Assembly: GCF_016861655.1 (NCBI RefSeq)
Contig: NZ_BOLN01000002.1
Coordinates: 372,001-436,000, forward strand
DNA: 64,000 bases
From: Levilactobacillus lanxiensis
GTDB taxonomy: Bacteria > Bacillota > Bacilli > Lactobacillales > Lactobacillaceae
Direction: 5' to 3'
In this document: in pieces, positions 59,991 through 64,000 of the stretch
How positions within the stretch are numbered: the first letter of the stretch is position 1
Layout of the letters: the number at the start of each line of letters is the position of its first letter
Made by a program: the position numbers and the translations under genes
Notes under the pieces: generated by a model
What the model saw: only the letters and a program-made list of their open reading frames with translations
Told to the model about the DNA's origin: nothing
Databases searched by the model: none

Positions 59991-61217
59991 TTACTTATCG
60001 GCAGCATCATTTTGACGCCGCTTCAGCTTACCAGACTTTCTGAGTCGCCAGTAACCAAAACCAGCGATGAGCACCCCGATACCGGCAATGACGTAAGGAC
60101 CGGTGGACCCACCAGCAACGGTTACTTTCTCTTTCCCAATGTTAGGGTTGTACATGGTAATGGTTTGTCCCGTCATGCTGGAGAGCTTTAACTTGCTGAC
60201 GTCAATCTGGAACTCAGCAATGCTATGACCCTCACTGTCGCTGGAGACATAACCGTCTCCGACCGTCCCATAGGAGCTATCCGAGGTATCTTCATTGTAA
60301 TTACCTGCCCGGAAAGTAACCTTAGTAGCACTCCCATGGCTAACCGGATTATATGGTATGTCCTTCGAGAAAACAAAAATCTTCTTACCATTAAACTCAA
60401 AGTTGTAGTCCCCATAGCCAGGAACCATCCCATACTTCATTTTGACATAAACGTAGACCTTATCGCCATCAGTCACCATGGCCGTATAGCCGTTGTAACC
60501 CTCAGTCAACGTGACGTTCTTCCAGTCTGCAAACTTACCATCAATCTTAATGTTGAGGTTATCATTATCATTATTCGCATCGTTGTCGGTGGTTGTGGTG
60601 GCCTTGGAACTACTGTCAGCCTTACCATCGATAACGCCTGACGTCGCCGTTACATCAGGACTAACCTTTTTGCTACCTAGATCATCAACGGTGGTTGTCG
60701 CTGTCCCCCCAATATTGGGGTTCGTCATTTCAACCTTTTTACCATTAGCTGAATCTGTCAGTCCAAATTTACTCAAATCAACTCGAAACTCTGCCAAAGG
60801 ATGTTCTCCGTCGTTGGAGACGTACCCGGTCGCAACCGTGCCATACTGAGGGCCTTCATTTGTGGTCCCACCAGTAAATGTGACGGCCTTACTTTCACCC
60901 TTCGCGACGCTGCCAGGAATATTATCGGACCAAACAAAATAATTCTTACCATCAATCGTAAAGTTATAATCTCCATAACCAGGGACTTGGCCATTTTGCA
61001 TCTTTACGTAGACATCAATGTACTGCCCGTTACTTTCCATGGCCGTCGACCCGTTGTAGCTATCGGTTAGATTAGCATTGTCCCAATCCGAAAACTTCCC
61101 ATCAATCGTGATGTTATCACTCGCCTGTGCCGTCACCGTTGCCGGTTCAGCAGTGACGACTGCGCCAGCTAGTCCTAGCGCAACAACCCCAGCCATCATT
61201 AACTTCCACAACTTCAT
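59991..61217 (-). CDS. Firmicu-CTERM sorting protein with duplicated surface domain
   Basis: The ATG at 61215-61217 follows GGGAGGAG. The 408-residue protein has a signal peptide (MMAGVVALGLAGAVVTAEP). Two repeats of about 145 residues follow, each starting IDGKFxDW (about 35 and 225). They share YNG.TAM, Y.VYVKM..G.VPGYGDYNF, FVxS.I, YGTV..GYVS and NPNIG. An Asp/Asn-rich linker joins them. The C-terminus is GSTGPYVIAGIGVLIAGFG, a helix and a basic tail (KRRQ), as in Firmicu-CTERM signals (TIGR04145). The repeat resembles carbohydrate-binding CBM9/DOMON-type folds. It is the likely XrtG substrate, exported and wall- or glycan-linked. Confidence 0.85.
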   Translation of the reverse strand: MKLWKLMMAGVVALGLAGAVVTAEPATVTAQASDNITIDGKFSDWDNANLTDSYNGSTAMESNGQYIDVYVKMQNGQVPGYGDYNFTIDGKNYFVWSDNIPGSVAKGESKAVTFTGGTTNEGPQYGTVATGYVSNDGEHPLAEFRVDLSKFGLTDSANGKKVEMTNPNIGGTATTTVDDLGSKKVSPDVTATSGVIDGKADSSSKATTTTDNDANNDNDNLNIKIDGKFADWKNVTLTEGYNGYTAMVTDGDKVYVYVKMKYGMVPGYGDYNFEFNGKKIFVFSKDIPYNPVSHGSATKVTFRAGNYNEDTSDSSYGTVGDGYVSSDSEGHSIAEFQIDVSKLKLSSMTGQTITMYNPNIGKEKVTVAGGSTGPYVIAGIGVLIAGFGYWRLRKSGKLKRRQNDAADK

Positions 61218-61561
61218 GAGGTAAACTCCTCCCTCTAAGAACAAATTGTCACCCGACCAATTGGTCGATGACATCATTTAAATTTACAACTTAACTTACT
61301 ATTATACGGTTAGTCTATGCCACCATAGTCAATTAAGCAAGACAACATTTTTCACGCAAATATGCTTTCTTGACCGCATCTTTCACCTGAAATTGAGCCG
61401 GCTTGAAAGCACGCCATTACGGGAATTGATTAACGCCCACAAGTATTTGTTGACGCTAATAATAACCCGTTGGCAATCACCCCCATTGTACTAGGTTTTG
61501 GGCCAAGTAGCGACCAAATAATCTTTAAGAATTGCGAGGGGCCACGAATTTCTCTGATGTG
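61218..61561. other. Intergenic region upstream of the XrtG operon
   Basis: TATAAT (minus strand, near 61300) with TTGACT 20 bases away is a possible operon promoter; the spacing is long. Nothing else is recognised. Confidence 0.4.
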
Positions 61562-61597
61562 AAAAGGTCAGCCCATTAAATGAACTGACCTTTTCAA
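61561..61597 (-). terminator. Terminator of the NERD gene
   Basis: AAAAGGTCAG and CTGACCTTTT are complementary. The stem lies 33 bases after the NERD gene stop. Confidence 0.78.
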
Positions 61598-61629
61598 CGT
61601 TTAATCATTTTATATTTGAAAATTCTCGT

Positions 61630-62358
61630 TTAATCCAGCACCACGGTCTCATGAATCAACCGCGCAATCGCATTGACCTGGTCGTCGGTGAGACCCAACC
61701 AGTCGGGCAGTTTTTCGTGAACTTCGCTATAGAAACTCCGGAACAGGGCTGGCTTGGAGAAGCCCTCGCCCCACTTGTTGTAGTCATCGTCGTACGGTTG
61801 GTTCAAGACGTTGTGCAGATCGATGACCTTGTTATCGGGATCCTCACTCACGTAATTGTAGAAAACAAATTCGTGGATGTAGGGTTTGATGCCCAATTGA
61901 TTGAGCTTATTTTGAATCAGCCGGTTTAGGCTCAGGCCGGAGAGGATCACCTGGTTGATGGGATTCTCATCGCCCGCATAAACCTGGATATTATCGGGAT
62001 TCTTGATGCACATGGTAAAGCTCTCGGTCCCCTGCTGCATGACTTCCTTGGGTAGCAGTCGTTTCACCAGATACAGGCCATCCATCGACCCATCTTTACC
62101 GACGCCAATCATCCGCAGTAGGTCAGCGAGCTTGATGTTGTGGTACACGGCCCCGGTCCAGTATTTTGTCTCCAGCATGAAAATACCCTTGCGGCAAACC
62201 ACTAAGTGATCCACTTGCCGGTTGGGAAAACGATTGTCGTCCGAATCAATGTAGAGGTTGGCAAAAATATGAAATTTATCCTCCGGGAATCGTTTATCAA
62301 GCTGGCGTAGCATTTTATAAGTGCGGTATTCACCGCGATTGGTATAGTTTTCTGACAT
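61630..62358 (-). CDS. NERD domain protein (nuclease-related)
   Basis: The ATG at 62356-62358 follows GGGGGGAAG. The 242-residue protein has an N-terminal NERD domain (about 8-120) with NRQVDHLVVCRKGIFMLETKYWTG. The Asp, Glu and Lys in VDH...LETK are the metal and catalytic pattern of the PD-(D/E)xK-like fold. Similar proteins in lactobacilli are cytoplasmic, of unknown target. The C-terminal half (IHEFVFYNYVSEDPD, DLHNVLNQPYD) is not assigned. Confidence 0.85.
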   Translation of the reverse strand: MSENYTNRGEYRTYKMLRQLDKRFPEDKFHIFANLYIDSDDNRFPNRQVDHLVVCRKGIFMLETKYWTGAVYHNIKLADLLRMIGVGKDGSMDGLYLVKRLLPKEVMQQGTESFTMCIKNPDNIQVYAGDENPINQVILSGLSLNRLIQNKLNQLGIKPYIHEFVFYNYVSEDPDNKVIDLHNVLNQPYDDDYNKWGEGFSKPALFRSFYSEVHEKLPDWLGLTDDQVNAIARLIHETVVLD

Positions 62359-62489
62359 TTTACTTCCCCCCATGAAACCAGTATAGGTCAAAATAGCTGA
62401 CCTACCTAGCGAAGTCGGTTGGGCCTTTTAGCCGTGCGTGGTCGACCCCCAATGTAAGCGGGCTGACCACCGGATTGGCTAGTCGGTCG

Positions 62490-62684
62490 TTAAGACGGTG
62501 ACCCGTCAAACCGGCGGAGTTCATCTAGCATGGCCGTGCGACGCGGATAGGCCTGACGCCAGGTCTCGATTAAGTCCGTCGCCGCTGAGAGGCCACCACA
62601 ATAGGCGACCATCCGGTTTAGGACGGCCAGGCCCTCACTAAAAAACGGTTCAATCCCATTGTACCAGGACTGAACCGCGGACAC
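62490..62684 (-). CDS. Small unknown protein after the VOC gene
   Basis: A GTG at 62684 opens a 64-codon frame (MSAVQSWYNGIEPFFSEGLA) that begins five bases after the VOC gene stop. It has amphipathic helices and many aromatic residues. The ribosome site is weak. The frame could be translationally coupled to the VOC gene or be spurious. No domain is recognised. Confidence 0.4.
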   Translation of the reverse strand: MSAVQSWYNGIEPFFSEGLAVLNRMVAYCGGLSAATDLIETWRQAYPRRTAMLDELRRFDGSPS

Positions 62685-62689
62685 ATCTT

Positions 62690-63154
62690 CTATTTAGCGG
62701 CCTCGAGCACCGCAATTTCAATCTTCTTCATCTGCATCAGCGCCTGCACCTGCGCTGGCGTCTGGGTCAGCTCACCAATGTTTGCCGGAACGATTTGCCA
62801 GGAGACGCCGAAACGGTCCTTGACCCAGCCACACTGTTCGGCTGCGGGCACGTGGGACAGCTTTTGCCAGTAATAATCAATTTCGGCCTGATCAGCGCAT
62901 TCAATCGTAAATGAAATGGCCTCGTTGATCCGAAAGCTCGGCCCGCCATCGAGCGCCAAAAACTTTTGCCCGTTTAAATGAAAGGACGCGTTTAAAATTC
63001 CCCCCTGCATGTCAGTGAAATGTGCATCGAGGTCAGCATCGGGATAGTAAGTCACGTCGTCCAGCGTCGAATCGGGAAAGACACTGAGATAGTAATGCAC
63101 GGCCTTGTCACAGTTGTTGTCGGCGAACCACAGACTCGGAACGATTTGCTTCAT
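62690..63154 (-). CDS. PhnB-like VOC family protein
   Basis: The 154-residue protein has the VOC fold of the PhnB/3-dmu-9_3-mt group: PSLWFADNNCDKAVHYYLSVFPDS (about 5), FLALDGGPSFRINEAISFTIEC (about 65) and CGWVKDRFGVSWQIVPAN (about 115). These proteins bind small molecules or metal; many have no known reaction. It has an AGGAGGG-type site before the ATG. Confidence 0.88.
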   Translation of the reverse strand: MKQIVPSLWFADNNCDKAVHYYLSVFPDSTLDDVTYYPDADLDAHFTDMQGGILNASFHLNGQKFLALDGGPSFRINEAISFTIECADQAEIDYYWQKLSHVPAAEQCGWVKDRFGVSWQIVPANIGELTQTPAQVQALMQMKKIEIAVLEAAK

Positions 63155-63253
63155 GGGAAACCCTCCTGGAAAGCTTATTTTTCGTTAAGCGTACTGGATT
63201 TTTGGGGTGGGTTCAAGTGAGAGCGCTTGGTAGTTGAGAGTGGAAACCACCAA

Positions 63254-63310
63254 AATAAAACGGGCCCCACCCTAAGCAATACGACGATCACTAAGGATTA
63301 GACCCGTTCT
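63254..63310 (-). terminator. Terminator of the surface protein gene
   Basis: AACGGG and CCCGTT close a long imperfect stem. The minus strand ends TTTTATTTTGG. Confidence 0.6.
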
Positions 63311-63329
63311 ATTCATGCCTATTGACTAG

Positions 63330-64000
63330 TTATTCCATTGGATGCTTACGCCGAAACGGCAGGCATAACCACCCTAATAGTGTGAGGCCCAAAAGTTGCC
63401 AGCCATTGGCCTGTGACTCACTCGTCTGTGGCAAGCTGGTTTGCCCCGCCTTCTGAGTTCTCTCCTGCTTACCCAGTTGCGTGTCCGTCGATGTCGATGC
63501 TCCTCGGAGTTGTCCCTGGTCCGCCAGCTGGTCAAAACGGACCTGTTGCTGGCGTAACTGGCCAACCTGTCTGGTTACTGCAAGGTTCTGAGCATGCACG
63601 CCAGATTTCGCTTTTGTTAAGTGCAGGCGCCGCTGTTCCGTTGCCAACTGCTTAGCCTGGCTCGTACGACCGGGACGAACTGATTTAATCACTGGCGCAA
63701 GTGATACATGACCAACTAGTTTCTTACCATTACGGGCCACAGCACGGGGCATGTCCGTCAACAATGGATTATCGCCAACCAATTTCGCTAGATCAACGGT
63801 ATTACCATCCGTAGTAACTGGCGTTTGCGGCTTTGTTGGCTGGTCGCTGACGCTTGATGGATTCACGCGATAGTGTGTGATGTGCGGATTGTTTGGGTCC
63901 GTCACGTCGACTTCCGTAAAGGTATTGTTGCCATCTTGGAGGACCACTTGCTTTACGGGCAAGGCTGACGTCTGGGTCTTGTCCGGCCGCCCCTTGACCT
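63330..64000 (-). CDS. LPQTS-anchored surface protein (C-terminal part)
   Basis: The frame is open to the right edge, so the N-terminus is outside the window. The visible 222 residues contain a beta-rich portion (QVVLQDGNNTFTEVDVTDPNNPHITHYRV), a Gln/Arg/Leu-rich coiled coil (AKQLATEQRRLHLTKAKS...QLRQQQVRFDQLADQGQLRG) and a sortase signal: LPQTS, hydrophobic helix, FRRKHPME. It should be covalently wall-bound. The domain before the linker is not recognised. Confidence 0.85.
   Translation of the reverse strand, partial: VKGRPDKTQTSALPVKQVVLQDGNNTFTEVDVTDPNNPHITHYRVNPSSVSDQPTKPQTPVTTDGNTVDLAKLVGDNPLLTDMPRAVARNGKKLVGHVSLAPVIKSVRPGRTSQAKQLATEQRRLHLTKAKSGVHAQNLAVTRQVGQLRQQQVRFDQLADQGQLRGASTSTDTQLGKQERTQKAGQTSLPQTSESQANGWQLLGLTLLGWLCLPFRRKHPME

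Noticed and set aside
1-64000. tRNA or rRNA genes, prophage or conjugation modules
   Set aside because: No cloverleaf with T-loop consensus, rRNA segment, integrase, phage structural or relaxase gene was seen on either strand.

Overview
The window looks like a chromosomal segment of a heterofermentative lactic acid bacterium of the Levilactobacillus brevis type. The grounds are a full-length phosphoketolase, WxL and LPQT-anchored surface proteins, a KxYKxGKxW signal peptide, aggregation-promoting-factor-like and DUF5776 secreted proteins, strong AGGAGG ribosome sites with frequent GTG/TTG starts, and GC content near 50%. The genus is an inference from gene content; no rRNA or tRNA gene is visible.

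Layout. 0-10 kb: glutathione peroxidase, an M10-type secreted metalloprotease, two paralogous small secreted proteins, a purine permease with a PurBox at its promoter, a drug-efflux MFS gene preceded by a possible 21-codon leader, a HAD phosphatase, and a coupled DUF6978-like/DUF1828-DUF1829 pair. 10-19 kb: a secreted tyrosine phosphatase, a 1045-residue LPQTN adhesin, an SDR, methionine aminopeptidase, two cupins, and a WxL-anchored L-type lectin gene broken by a frameshift. 19-31 kb: UppP, an Apf-like muralytic protein, an AbrB-DUF998 membrane protein, and two redox enzyme/regulator divergent pairs (aldo-keto reductases with LysR, F420-reductase-like protein with Rrf2). 31-34 kb: a WxL/DUF916/WxL cell-surface operon. 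35-46 kb: a Phd-like orphan antitoxin, a diguanylate cyclase, a two-component system and a Ugp-like ABC importer whose binding-protein gene has an in-frame amber stop. 46-56 kb: a WYL regulator, a quinone reductase with divergent TetR, phosphoketolase, and a BspA-like LRR surface protein. 56-61 kb: what looks like a complete exosortase G (XrtG) operon: a probable Firmicu-CTERM substrate, XrtG, a GT2 glycosyltransferase, a pterin-synthase-like protein and a large GT-C-like membrane protein. 61-64 kb: NERD protein, VOC protein and the C-terminus of another LPQTS surface protein.

The most unusual feature is a dispersed, modular, structured repeat family in the intergenic regions (14 copies or remnants, at 6.3, 26.0, 29.7, 28.4, 34.4, 35.4, 35.7, 36.0, 37.4, 41.6, 41.8, 47.2 and 49.6 kb). 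Sequence varies between copies, but the paired arms change together: several helices carry compensatory substitutions, and one form is nested inside the arms of another. No transposase or CRISPR machinery accompanies them. The pattern suggests selection on a folded RNA or a DNA cruciform. I do not recognise the family.

Much of the coding content is cell-envelope biology: sortase-anchored, WxL-anchored and probably exosortase-anchored proteins lie in one region together with UppP, a muramidase-like protein and a c-di-GMP synthase. Coordinates of starts were adjusted to ribosome-binding sites where these decide the issue.
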